This document shows, piece by piece, positions 11,521 through 22,800 of a stretch of DNA of 64,000 nt (positions are counted from its first letter, which is position 1; each line of letters begins with the position of its first letter). The notes under the pieces are model-generated. The model had not been told where the DNA came from. It searched no databases and worked only from the letters and a program-made list of their open reading frames with translations. A program made the translations under genes and the position numbers. Location: assembly GCA_030248065.1 (NCBI GenBank), contig JASAMV010003298.1, positions 1-64,000 on the forward strand. Reading direction: 5' to 3'. Origin of the DNA: Rhynchonema sp. JSB1_4 (Eukaryota; Nematoda; Chromadorea; Monhysterida; Xyalidae).

Positions 11521-11982
11521 CAATTTCATCTGAAAATAAACCAGCCAGTCAACAACGTTTTTAATCTCTGAAACATTTCGATTACTGCATATTTTATGTG
11601 TGATTACACCCCGCATTGTCAGTTTGAATTTCCTGGCTTGTCAATTCAGTAAAATTTTTGGATGGATTCTCATAGAGTCATTTTTCGAACAATATACACC
11701 ATAGTTGCAACATGTTGATTTTTCAACTTTATCCATGCTAGTCGTACATTGTCGTTATGTTCATTACTACATGCATTACGGCATTTGTTATACATAGACA
11801 GGTTGCTTTTAACTTCAAAATGACGTCAAAGAGAACTCGAATTCTAAAATGTTCAATACTATAGGAAGTAGTTAGAAATCTATGTTGCATTTCTGTCTGC
11901 ATACAGTTACGTTCTATACTAACATGGTGCGTTAAAATGACAAGGTATACTGACAGACAGGTACACACGGCTATGATGTACA
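11521..11982. other. No recognisable gene
   Basis: AT-rich spacer between two foldback elements. Confidence 0.35.
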
Positions 11983-12333
11983 TGGTCCAACCAGGAGCTC
12001 ATGAGACGAATGTTTTGAAATTGGCTTGCGCAGATCCAATAATGTTCCGGTTCCACGTGTTTTGAAAACGTAAGAAAGAGAAACGCACGTATTTAGTAAA
12101 AACACGCTATGCATCACGGTGCGTGAATTCCCTTTGACTACCAAAACATTTGTGCGTTGAAAAACGTTGCCGTTTGCAAAACAAAATGAGGTCAGCCAGC
12201 CCGGAACTTGTCATCATCTCTTTCGGCCCAATCTCTTTCTTTGGCTTTTGAAACACGTCTAACCGGAGCATTTTTGAAACTGGCCAAGCAAGCCTTTAAC
12301 AATCGTCTCATGAGCTCGTGGTTGGACTATAAA
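11983..12333. repeat. Foldback element with GGTCCAACCAGGAGCTCATGAG ends
   Basis: The left end (TGGTCCAACCAGGAGCTCAT) and right end (ATGAGCTCGTGGTTGGACTA) are imperfect inverses, and inner words such as GAAATTGGCTTGCG and CCAAGCAAGC also pair. No coding content. Confidence 0.65.
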
Positions 12334-12905
12334 ATAACCGTTATTACGTGAATGAAGTCTCTGTCTGGAGTAAAGTGTTATTTATGTATATCTCAACTCA
12401 GCCCGTCTTGGTCTGTTCGTGGCTTCAAGCTTTTGGGTTGCTTTTCTTTTTCTCTTCATGACAAATGCATGCACGTCCGGTCCACACACATGGGCCCGGG
12501 CACGGGAACCCCTTCGGTTGTTTGGCGGCATCATTCACGAATTGCTCTGCAAAAAAACACAGGTGCGTTCGGTATGCGATTTTAGACGTTTCACGACAGG
12601 GACAAAATGGCAAGCATACTTTCTTCGACGGCCGCGATTTGCATCGTTCCGTCCTCCAATACGCGACACCACGGAGGCAAGCATTCGTGATAGTCTGAAA
12701 CGACCGCGCATTTCATCCGACATCCAAATTGTTGAGCCACATGTCACGCACAGTGGTTTGAAACATTGAAACAGAGCCCATCTGGCATACTAGCTATTTG
12801 TATTAGAACCTGGATGGTGCAAGTTTTTTTAATGAGAAGCCCCCGTGTTTTCCACGGACGCATTTCCGAAATAGTGCTCTTGGTGTTGGTAGGTTGAACA
12901 GTATT
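12334..12905. other. No supported gene
   Basis: An open frame at 12419-12769 begins with a hydrophobic stretch resembling a signal peptide but has no ATG at that position and matches no recognised family. Confidence 0.35.
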
Positions 12906-12911
12906 CCAAAA

Positions 12912-13110
12912 GTAAGGCTGTGAGCAGATAAACGCGGAATGCGGAATGCGGAATTGGTTTAAAAACAGCAACTCCTTAACTGTACAACTAAAGCACTGTG
13001 GCGCTTCAAGAAAATGTTTCAAAGGCTGTTTGGCGCGTCAGGGCTATGATGACTACGCTGGTTTTTATTCCGCATTCCGCGTTTATGTATCTGCTCACAG
13101 CCTAAGCCTA
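12912..13110. repeat. Inverted repeat with GCGGAATGCGGAAT arms
   Basis: AGGCTGTGAGCAGATAAACG followed by CGGAATGCGGAATGCGGAAT is mirrored by ATTCCGCATTCCGCGTTTAT and CTGCTCACAGCCT. The arms flank about 110 bp. Confidence 0.75.
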
Positions 13111-13412
13111 TGCGTAAAGGCAGTCTACGGAGGTTGTCACTCAGCCCCCGAATACCGTAACCCACCGCAAGCAAGATCGTTGCGAGACCCATGCTGATCG
13201 CTGCTTATCGACACGTGTATTAGCGGCAGCAAGCTGGAAATTGTCATCGTGCGTGTCGATCACCAAAACTTCGAAATGTTGGTTGGTGTTGGCGCTAACA
13301 CGCAAAACATAGATAAAAAACAAAATGGTCTCGACACGATCCTTGCAGATCAATATTACGGTGGGTTACGGTATTTGGGGGCTGAGTGACAACCTCCCGT
13401 AGACTGCCTTTA
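13111..13412. repeat. Inverted repeat enclosing a possible captured exon
   Basis: Arms of about 55 bp (AAAGGCAGTCTACGGAGGTT and its inverse; also CAGCCCCCGAATACCGTAAC) bracket about 190 bp. On the minus strand the interior is open and reads like protein (FEVLVIDTHDDNFQLAAANT). The DDNFQLA word also occurs in the open segment at 62742-62915, so it may be a gene fragment carried by the element. Confidence 0.55.
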
Positions 13413-13699
13413 ATTGACTTATCGCAGCGTAAAAGCTGTCTTCAAACGAGTTGCGATCTGATTTGTCACTTCAAAACTATTCAAAACGTTTGATGACGGA
13501 TGCAAACTAACATTTTCGTACTCCGATCACTTCCATGGTTCCGTTCTGTGTCATGCGACAAAACGGCGGTTGACACGGGTAGTACGCCAGATGGTCTGCA
13601 AACGATAATTATCATCATTTGCATTAGAACAAAACGTACCTACCTGAGTTTTCCATATAGAGCCCACCCAAATGGAACCCTCCGGGTATTATTTGATAT

Positions 13700-13840
13700 T
13701 CAGCGACTTTTCAGGCCCGGTCGATTCAGGCCCAACATGAGCCATTTAGAGGCTTAGTCTTAGGCTCCAGCCGGGCCTGAATCGGCCAGGCCTGAATGGC
13801 CAGGCCTGAACCTGTGCCCCGTGACTGAACCGTCACACAA
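13700..13840 (+). repeat. Dispersed TTCAGGCCCGG repeat, copy 2
   Basis: Contains TTTTCAGGCCCGGTCGATTC, AGGCTTAGTCTTAGGCTCCA and ends near CTGTGCCCCGTGACTGAACC, in the same order as the copies at 252 and 53025. Confidence 0.75.
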
Positions 13841-14397
13841 TAGAACCCTTGAATTATACACGAGCCTTGAAATGTACATGAAGCAATATTGCCATAACAC
13901 ACAGTACTGTTAGCGATAAGTTCCAAAGTTTGTAAACAAATTATAGAAAAACCCTCTCGCAATACGTTTCCAACTAACGCCCCAGAACCACAATTTGGGG
14001 AAATGCTTGAAGCAAAAATGACGATCTTCCACTTTTTTCCTAATAGAGTCCCGGGGTTTCATACGGTATGTGCCGGTGACTGTGGGCAGGTACACACACG
14101 TGCGAGTGCGATAATATCTGAGGATGCAGCTTTTTGAAGAAAAAAAAAACGAATGATCGAGATCACTTTGATCGCAAAAGTTTGCCAGTCACCCCACGAA
14201 AGATGTCTTGCGCAAACATGACAAAATGTTTGAGCAATAGCAACCTTTCACGTTTTGTTCCGTTGCGGCGATTTGTATGGGCGGACAAGGCGGATGTTGT
14301 CCTGGCGGACAACCTGTAACGCGAGGGCAACAGCACTGTTGAGGCCATCGCGGACATCCAACATTGCCATCATCTGCGCATGAACGTCGTTGTTGTT

Positions 14398-14580
14398 GCG
14401 TATACTCCGGCAATTCTTTTGGGAGAAACTTTTCACCCGCGTTGCCTGATTCGTAAAGCTCGTTATGCGTGCACTGGCTACACCAGTCACGTGACTGCTA
14501 TAGCCAGTGCACGCATCATGCGCTTTACGGATCAGGCAACGCGTTTGAAAAGTTTCTCCCAAAAGAATTGTCAGAGTATA
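14398..14580. repeat. Long near-perfect hairpin
   Basis: AATTCTTTTGGGAGAAACTT and the following bases to about 14490 are mirrored from about 14497 to 14575 (AAGTTTCTCCCAAAAGAATT), with the inner word TGCGTGCACTGGCTA inverted around a short loop (CACGTGACT). Arms are about 80 bp with few mismatches. Confidence 0.85.
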
Positions 14581-15134
14581 ATTATGGTGAAAATTGTCTA
14601 CAAAATGATAGTTTGTAACGGCAATCTGGTGTGTGTATGCATACCTGTACCCTGCTCAATATCACGAACGACCACAGTTCCACCCGGCGCGATCACACAA
14701 AACGGCGGCAGGCACGGCACAAACCGACCGCTCTCTGCAATCAAACCCTTAGTTTGACGCTTCTAGTTGAAAGCGTCATTGCTTTCGACTTTTTAATCTC
14801 TTAAAAATAATTGAAGGACCGTGTGGAGCCTGGGACAGTTTACCTACATAGTGTACGTCGGTAAACTAAAGCCATTTCGGCTGTTGGCTTCATCTCACAA
14901 CATAGGTCGGTATCCTCAATAAATTTCTGCGTTGTTCGAAGCTATTCAAACTTGAATTTTTTCAGCTAACCCAACTTCTTGTTCAGTCTGATCTCAGTCC
15001 CAATCTAATTTCAGATTTCTTAGTCACTATCTTCAGTGTAGAACTCTTTAAACGATTGTGAGCAACCGTGTTTCTGAACACAGTACTTTCTGCTTTTCTG
15101 GCTCCATTTTAATTTAAGACTATTCCCCAAACAA
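14581..15134. other. No recognisable gene
   Basis: Short open frames only. Confidence 0.35.
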
Positions 15135-15350
15135 TCAAGAAACTGACATCATGTAGGCGGCACCGGAGAATGCCAAACATCTCCCCTGGGGGCCTATTTG
15201 GGACAAACATTGGATTTGAAATTTTAAATTAAATGATTTCCCAAATAAGGCCCCAGGGGGATCATTCGAACAAGTTCCGAGTAAATTCCCCACTAGGGGC
15301 TCAGGGGGGCTTATTGGGCATTCTCCGGTATGTTGTCGGTGTACGTTTGT
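15135..15350. repeat. Foldback element with GGAGAATGCC ends
   Basis: ACCGGAGAATGCCAAACA at the left pairs with GGGCATTCTCCGGTA at the right, and CCTGGGGGCCTATTTGGGA with CCCAAATAAGGCCCCAGGGG inside. About 215 bp. Confidence 0.65.
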
Positions 15351-15578
15351 TGAGTCCACTTACCGTTGGGCGGCGCGACGGCAGCTGCTACCGAAAGCAC
15401 CCCCAACAACGACAATACGCTTGACAGTTGCATTTTTAGAAATTTAGAATTTCACTTTGTAATGCTGAAATACTGGTTTTACGCGATCAGAGATTAAGCC
15501 TTGTTCAAGTGATTCAGACAATGGAACAAATTCAACACTGAGGCCATTCCTGTTGATGAAATCCAAGCCATTGGTGTG

Positions 15579-15716
15579 GTGTGATGTGACTACCTAGCCC
15601 CACACAATGATGTGATGTGACTACCCAGTCCAACACAATGATGTGATGTGACTACCTAGTCCAACACAATGATGTGATGTGACTACCTAGTCCAACACAA
15701 TGAAGTGATGTGACTT
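15579..15716 (+). repeat. Minisatellite, 31-bp unit, about 4.4 copies
   Basis: Tandem units of the form GTGATGTGACTACCTAGTCC followed by AACACAATGAT. Units differ by only one to three bases. Confidence 0.9.
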
Positions 15717-15997
15717 GGTAGACTCAACCAACTTGGATCTGACCAGGCACCGCATGGGCACCAGGTTACATACGGGGAACAAAAATCCTCAAGTTTACTA
15801 AACAACTCTTGCTAACACAACCATCAACTTGCCGTGACCACATATGACTTATATCTCAAGAGTCGTTTTTTTAATTCTTGTGCTAAACATGCTCATTTAA
15901 AACATTTAAATGGAATGCCCTGATACAGTTTGGACTGACACCCTATACGAGCATCTTGATTTCCAATAAACATGTCGACTTGCGACCACCAAACAAT

Positions 15998-16067
15998 GTT
16001 CCTGAGAGGACTCGAACCTCCGACATCCCAACCGGTCAGGCGCTCTATCCAACTGAGCTACAGGAAC
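15998..16067 (-). tRNA. tRNA-like gene with shortened anticodon loop (probable tRNA pseudogene)
   Basis: On the minus strand the 70 bases form a near-complete cloverleaf: acceptor stem GTTCCTG/CAGGAAC (7 bp), D arm GCTC-AGTTGGATA-GAGC and T arm GGAGG-TTCGAGT-CCTCT with intact A and B boxes. The anticodon arm can pair CCTGA with TTGGG (two G-U pairs) but leaves only a four-base loop, CCGG, where seven are expected. No anticodon can therefore be assigned. It may be a pseudogene, a SINE-like copy or an assembly deletion of three bases. Confidence 0.6.
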
Positions 16068-16761
16068 GAGCTCAGTGGCCGCACTAAACCACTTCATAAA
16101 CCGAACGATACGCAGTGCACCGCAGCGCACACACACAATTCTCTCCTCGTATAACGTTATACGCTGCAGGGACTATACCACATGCGGACAGCGTATAATA
16201 TTCTCGGGCTCGTAATACGCGGTGTGTGTCTATTCGCCAGACCACAAACACTACAAGCTGGTGTGCCCGCAATTTGAGAAGAAGCTCGCTTAGAAAAACT
16301 GCCAACGACCGGTAATGAGAACCGTCCTAATTTCACAGCAGCACAACTGATCAGCTGGTCAATGCGATCTTGCATTTATAGCCACCCAAGCCCGAACCGA
16401 TAAAAGCTTATCTTTCGGTTGCAAGAATTTTCGTTGGACCAAAACCTGCAGCATAGTACAAGCCGCCAAACACACCTGAAACGTACTTTATGGGAACAGA
16501 GTCACCTTTGTAACCCGTTGGTGCTTTGTAGAATGTTGTAGTAGCATCCTGATATCATATCCTGTTGTCTAGAAAATTTCTGTCGTTCTATGAAACCACT
16601 CTTGTCAGCTCACGTGATATGTTCAGTGTTTTTTCTGTGCAATATTTTTTAGCACAAAACGAATACTGTGCAAGTGTGGTCATACTGTAGTTCATAGGAC
16701 ACATGTGCCTTGCGTTCGACACTGTGAGACCAAAGTCATCAGTCATCAGCGACCAAAGAAA
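16068..16761. other. No recognisable gene
   Basis: Short frames only. Confidence 0.35.
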
Positions 16762-17443
16762 CGTTACCTTCTGGGTTGGAAGAAAATTTTTTTAAACAAG
16801 TTTCTTGTGAAAAAATTTTTTTTTCAATTTTTTTTGTAAAAGTCCCAGATTCGGGGAAATTTGACCAAATTTGCCTAAACAAGCGCAAAAACACGAAAAA
16901 AAATGCAACTTTAATTGACAACTCACTTTTGTGACTTGGTTTGCATCACTTATGAAGGGGTGTTTACGTTATTTCGGTGCGATCCAACAGTCTGTGCTTA
17001 ATATGGACTGATGATTGCTGCTCTGTGGTATCAGACACAACAGTTTGTGGTCGATCAAGCAAGATTCACTCATAAACCACACATAATTGAGAATATAAGC
17101 TGCCGAAATACTTGTCGTATCGCTGAATCAGTCGTATATAACCGACCCGATGCGGTATGACATCGAAGTACCATGTAGGTACATGCATACTGTGTCTCAT
17201 GTATCACGGGAAGGTATAATAACGTCATTTGAGGCTTCTTGGGTACCAAATACATGCCCCAATAGTGATTTTGAGAAAAAAATTTTTCACCCCTTGAGAA
17301 AAAATGACAAGAAAATGACCCCCAAAAAGGCCATTTTTGGACGTTTTAGAACATTTTGTTCCCCCGAAAATTTAAAAAAAATTTAAAAAATAAAAATTTT
17401 TTTTCAAAAATCTTTAAAAAAAAATTTTTTTTGGTCAACCCTG
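16762..17443 (-). mobile_element. CAGGGTTGGGC-type element, copy 2
   Basis: Bounded by CTGGGTTGGAAGAAAATTTT at the left and TTTGGTCAACCCTG at the right, with A/T homopolymer subterminal tracts. Its interior (GTACCATGTAGGTACATGCA, TGTATCACGGGAAGGTATAA, TTGGGTACCAAATACATG) reappears reversed and shortened around 42300-42540. Confidence 0.65.
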
Positions 17444-17609
17444 ATTACCTCGCTTGTGCAATAAGTTCGCGAGTGCGATTTAACGTTAAGATGTTTGCCT
17501 TGTCATCAATGATGTAGCAAGTCGCGTGGCCACCCACACAATGATGATTGTCATCGTGACTTGCCGTATACAGTATAGTTTCCGTGTAATTAAGTGCATG
17601 AGGACAGAT

Positions 17610-17626
17610 ATATATATATATATATC
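17610..17626. repeat. (TA)n microsatellite
   Basis: A short run of alternating T and A. Confidence 0.9.
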
Positions 17627-17747
17627 GAGACCTTGGCCCTCATACGTTGATTCACCCGCTATAATCAAAAGCTGACATTTCCCTGGCTGACCACTACACG
17701 GCGAGAACTCCTGAACAATTGCTTCGTTCTTTAGGGCGGACTTAGGT

Positions 17748-18008
17748 TGAACACGGAAACCGGAACACGGAAATATTTTCGTGTTTTGTTTTCCGTGAAA
17801 AATTTTCAAAATCACGGAACACGGAAATATTTCCGTGGCAGGGAACACGGAAATAGCGGAGGCATGCAAACGGTGCTTTTCGAGTGATGATAACAAAAGC
17901 CAGCGTGCTCAAGTCAAAAGTCTGTGTGCTGACGTGAACAGCAATAATGTTCAAGGAAATATTTCCGTGTTCCGTGAAAATAAAAAAAATCACGAAACAC
18001 GGAATATT
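17748..18008. repeat. Palindromic block of iterated CACGGAA words
   Basis: Copies of AACACGGAAATATTT at the left and AAATATTTCCGTGTTCCGTG at the right point towards one another, flanking about 100 bp. It resembles the CCCGAAAC block at 33774 and the GGAAATGG block at 45147 in construction. Confidence 0.65.
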
Positions 18009-18152
18009 TTATTTCAAAAAAAAAAAAAACCGGATCATGCCGTAGACGGCAGTGTTTGTATTTGAAATAATCTTCTTGTGTGTTGCTTCGTAAAACCTTT
18101 CATCATGGAAACTTCGTCATGTCATTTCGAGTGCACAATTTGTAATAATCAG

Positions 18153-18400
18153 TGTGGTTGCAGGCATCGTTTGCAGGAAGAACCCCGTCCGAGATCCGCG
18201 TGCCAAGGTGTGCATTGATGTTCTACTTTGTGAATTTTGAGTTTGACGTAAACGTGTGACGATGCTGTCTTCATAATTGAAGCTCGAAGTCTTAGAAAAC
18301 CTGGTTTTTGAAGGTAGACCACTTCTTGCAACTGTATTCGACAATACAGCACAACTATTTACGTTTTCACTGCCTGATTGTAATCTCGACAATTCTACAC
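18153..18400 (+). pseudogene. Decayed duplicate of the last fibulin D exon and its 3' UTR
   Basis: TTGCAGGCATCGTTTGCAGG, then AAGAACCCCGTCCGAGATCC, matches the acceptor and start of the exon at 3003 with several differences that break the reading frame. From about 18315, GCAACTGTATTCGACAAT and TTTTCACTGCCTGATTGTAA match the sequence after the fibulin stop (3352-3420). The order is the same, so intron edge, exon and UTR were copied together as DNA, not from spliced mRNA. Confidence 0.75.
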
Positions 18401-19190
18401 TATAACTTTTATGCTCAGAACTTCACAAGTGTGAAAAATGCTCGCGTGAGCGTCAAAACAATGGAACATACATAGCTAATCCTTCGATATAAACCGTACA
18501 TACAGAGGTTAGCTTATAAAAATCTCCAACCGATCTTTTTGCAAACATCTCTGTGAGTGAACAGAATGCTCTGGTGAACGAAAAATGTCATACAAAATCA
18601 AGTGCGTGCGGAAGAAAACCACGCTGTGCCAAAACAACGCTCCACAACATTTGTTTGGTGTGCACAACGTGGTTTTGCTTCGATTTTGACTTTGATTTTG
18701 CTCGACATTTAACGCTCAACAAACATTGTGTGATATCGGGTCCTGGTCTGGGAAGAGAATAAGCTTTCGGTCTTAGACTGAGACATTTGTCAGGAAGTTG
18801 CGCAAAGTGACTGCAATCGGCTTATTTTGAAACCCACGCGTGACAATTTTCTGCCAAATTGAAGCACTTTTGTTTTGGGTCCTGGTGCGTGACGGGCGGG
18901 ATCATGTTTTCGGTCCCAGACAGGGACTTTGATTTGGAACTCACATCTATATAGGCCTCAGAATCAAAATAAGCGTATCCTAAAACCCCTGACTAACAAT
19001 TTCTAGCTCAATCGGAGCACTTTTGATTTCTTGGTCCTTGTCAGTGTCCGGTTTCCGGGCTCAGACTTGGACCTAGGCTGAAACGGTTATCAGCTTCCGC
19101 CGCTGCCACTTATTCAATCCGGCACTGTGTGCGCATTACACACGCGCTTTTGTTTCTTACGCAACACCAACCCCAAACTATAGTGAACTT
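18401..19190. repeat. Degenerate long tandem repeat (~160-180 bp unit)
   Basis: From about 18735 to 19090, words such as GGGTCCTGGT, GGAGCACTTTTGATTT or GAAGCACTTTTGTTTT, and TTTTCGGTCCCAGAC recur in the same order two to three times with heavy divergence. Nothing coding was recognised. Confidence 0.45.
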
Positions 19191-19735
19191 TAGTTAGAAA
19201 AAACCGTCGTGACCAACCCCCGGACGTTAACCCCCACACGGAAACGCCGAACCCCCCACCCCCCAGTCCAACCACCCACCAAAACCAAGCACAAAATGAA
19301 GAATGATAGAAACAGCAAAGTATGCACAACAAGAATGCACATTACCCCGAGGACAATGTATACACGATGAATGACGCATGTGTATGCAAAACAGAGACAA
19401 GGAACAACCAAAGAAAGAAAACAGAGTAAAAAAAAAAAAAAAGGTGTGAAACTTAATAGGTAAAAAAAAACCCTAAACCCGTCTGCCCAAAAAAAAAAAC
19501 CCCCTGAGCAAGAGGGAAGGGGGGGGGGCAAAGAGAGAAAAACACCCCCACCCGACCCCGATTGGGGGGGGGGGGAGGAAAAAACAAACATACAGGGGGC
19601 ATTTGGGAAAAAAACCAAGCGGGAAAAAAAAACGGGGGGGGGGAGGGCCCCCTTTACACACACCCCCCCCCCAACCGGGCGGGGGGCCCCCCCCCGAGCC
19701 CACCCACCCACGCCCCACCGTATGAATAGACACGC
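19191..19735. other. Homopolymer-rich C/G/A tract of doubtful quality
   Basis: Runs of C, G and A of 8-12 bases follow one another (for example around 19515, 19565, 19635, 19665 and 19680) with almost no normal complexity. The texture differs abruptly from both flanks and looks like poor consensus sequence. The proline/glycine-rich open frame across it should not be trusted. Confidence 0.6.
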
Positions 19736-19860
19736 TAGAGACACAAGTTGTTTAGCTAAAAGTAGATGGTTCATCCTGTGAGCAAGAGTGATAAATGATG
19801 TGTAATAAAAAAGGAGATGGAACTGTCATTTAGTACAAAGTTGGACAAGCGAATATGGAT

Positions 19861-22800
19861 TCAGTGCCAAATTTTGCAACGTTTCTCAGGTGCCATGTAT
19901 GAGTCAGCCGGGCAGTTAAACGCGGCCGCAAATTCGGGTGTGTTGTGCAGCGGGCCGTTGGTGCGGTAGGCCGCCGCCGGGTAGCTTCCCACTGTACCGC
20001 GATTTTTCGAACACCAGAAACTGCCCATCGAAATGAAGAATAACTGATCACTGGTGTACGACGACATGGGACCCGGCAATGGCTGATATTGTCCGCCAGT
20101 TAGTTTCTCCATCGCTTTGAATGTTCGATAAGCAGCAGGCACCCCTGCAAAACCTTATGTGTATGTATATGAGACTTGGCCGGGGAATCAGAAGACGAAG
20201 TGCGAGATGAACTGGCAGGCTATCAACTGGCTGATAGTTTTGTCGTCAAATAAAGTCGTCGAACACATGAGCCCCAAAATGAGCGCGTAAATAATATAGT
20301 ACATGTGCTTGACGACAAAAGGTGGCGGTATGATTTGACGACATTACTATAAGCCTACAAACTTTCCAATTTCTTGATGTTTACTGGACATCAATCACCC
20401 ACTTGAAAATCGTGGCCGAAAACAGCGTCAAACAGTGTGGTGGATGGAACTTACCGGCGTTGTCCGCAATATTTTGGTCGATCATATTTAATGTGGCTGT
20501 TTGCTGGCATTCAAGTTGGTCGCCCGTCTGCTCCTCCAAGCAATAACCAGCGTATTGATGTATCAGGCATTGCACCGTACTTTTGAATGAACTGGACGAC
20601 TCTGTGCTCAACCACGCTCCCTTCTCGCCCAACGGTCCGTGGTAGACACCTGAGAAACGTTTGATTACTTTGATTCACAATCTTTTACTCTGCAATAGAT
20701 GTTTACATATACAGTGCCCATGTTCATAATCTGCGGAATTCGGTTAAAGCAGAAACCAAAAGCTCACTAGAAACAAATGTCAATCACAAACCAAAAGTTC
20801 AATAAAAAACACTTCAGGTACATTATGTGAGGATGAGCTTATGCTCGTTTAACACTGAACTTTTCTGTGCTGTAGGAATGCGTGTGGAGGAACGATCGCT
20901 TTTTACTTTTTGTGTGGCGCTCACGTGACAAATTATCATCAACGCCTTTGGTCGCAAGGTACGTGCACATACTGTATGCATATGCTGAGTAGTATCTTCT
21001 CTAGCATATACTGTACGTGTACGGCTGCAGCAAAATCACAGTTCCTCCGCTTCCTTTGTGTTGAAGTTGGTACGGTAGAAAGAATGTGTTTTGAAACAGC
21101 CCGTCTGCGTACAAGTCATTATGGTTCGCGTGCTGATTGATGCCTTGAAACCAGCTTGTGTCAATGTTATTTCCACATGTTGGGCAGAGCGTGTCCCAAT
21201 CATTAGAAACAATATCGTTCCCCCACGCGGTCCTTCAAATTCCGCGGAATAAATACTGTACATGTACGAAAGCGAACCGCAAAGTTAAACACCTACCAGA
21301 GTTATCAAACGCGTGGCCGATTTCATGAGCCGCAACGAACCCCAGTCTACCGTACTGAAACGCCAAGGGATAGTTCGTGCTGAAGATGGGCTTGTGCAGG
21401 AATGCAGCTGGCAGTGTGACTGCGTTCAGGCTACCGGCGTACCTGAACAAAGCCGTAGTTGGCGGGAATTCAAGAAAAGAATGTTACATACAATTCAAAA
21501 AATCCTGAAAGCCTAACCACGTATTGTGCGACGGTGCAGTCCCGGGGCACCGGTTCAGGCCCGGCCATTCAGGCCCGGCTGAAGCCTAAGCCTAGGCCTG
21601 TAAATAGGTCAAATATGCTGGATCTGAATCGGCCGGGCCTGAAAAGCAGGGCCCGAATAGTTCGGGCCTGAACTTCTGGGCCTGAAAAGTCGCGGAATAA
21701 TGCAATTCAAACAGAAATCCCGAAAACCTACCACGCCTGGACATAGGCAGCGTTTAATACACCGCCAAATGATTTGTAGCGGTCGACCGGTTCATCAGTG
21801 ACTGTGTGGCGGTTTCTCGCTTTCCACGATTGGCACTAAAAGCAGCACAGTTCAGCTACATGTATTTTTCGCCGGTGTGCTGGTTATCCACTTAATCAGC
21901 CCAGGCAATCACTCCCTCCCTACCTTGCTAAATGCGACATAGGCATCCTCCCCCCAGCATAAGTCGAGCTCAGCGTAATGCTCGTCCAATTGCTTCGTGT
22001 CGAAAACCCAGTACGGATAGCCCACCACCCTGGCAATATAATGGAGCTTCTTCAAGGCTGCACTGCGTGACTCAGTGCTCAACCATTCTGTCTCATGAAG
22101 CATGCTTTCGAAACCCGCCGCAACCTGAATCAACGTTGTGGTGTTTCCAGTTTGGTGTGCCAACTGATTAATTATATCTTTGGTCGCGCTTACCGCGTGA
22201 AACATTCCGTAAACCATGTCCAGATCGTGGCGCGTTATGTTGTCGTGCTGGGCGAACAGGCGACTGGAAGCCATTGCCAAATCAGCGTAAACTTTACCGC
22301 CACAATCATACTGTTTCTGCTGGATTGATGTCCGTGATTCGTCTGAGCTGCTGAAAATTTTTAATCGTGTCGTTCGAATATTTCGGGCGCGGCCATGTTG
22401 ATGCGGGTGCGGGCTGCGGGTCAAGTGAAACATTTCGAGGCACTACAACTACGGGGTTTGTCGATAGACGTAAATATTGACAAGTCGGGCAACAATAGCA
22501 GGCAGGCAAAAAAAGAAAAAAAAAAAAAAACCCGATTTTGCATTTTTTAATTAAAAAAGTTGCCAAATGGGCTGAAAGACGTAAATATTGCCTTTCAGAA
22601 GAAACACTTTCACGAAATTTTTCCAAAATCGCGCCCCGCCCCCCTTCCCCAACGACCGGGGTCCCCACCTAAAACCGGCGGCGCAACCCAGAAAAAAAAA
22701 ACGAAACCCAAACACAAGTCGGGCAACATTTTCAATTTTTGAAAAATATTTATCGATTTCTTCCACCCAACACCAAAAATAAAAAAACAAAAAAAAATTT

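Noticed and set aside
12419..12769. A 116-codon frame with a signal-peptide-like start.
   Set aside because: There is no ATG at its start, and no homologue or second exon could be recognised.
15579..15716. The 31-bp repeat considered as a CRISPR array.
   Set aside because: The units are contiguous with no spacers, and the context is eukaryotic. It is a minisatellite.
19190..19774. A 194-codon proline/glycine-rich open frame on the minus strand.
   Set aside because: It is created by homopolymer runs in a stretch of doubtful sequence quality.
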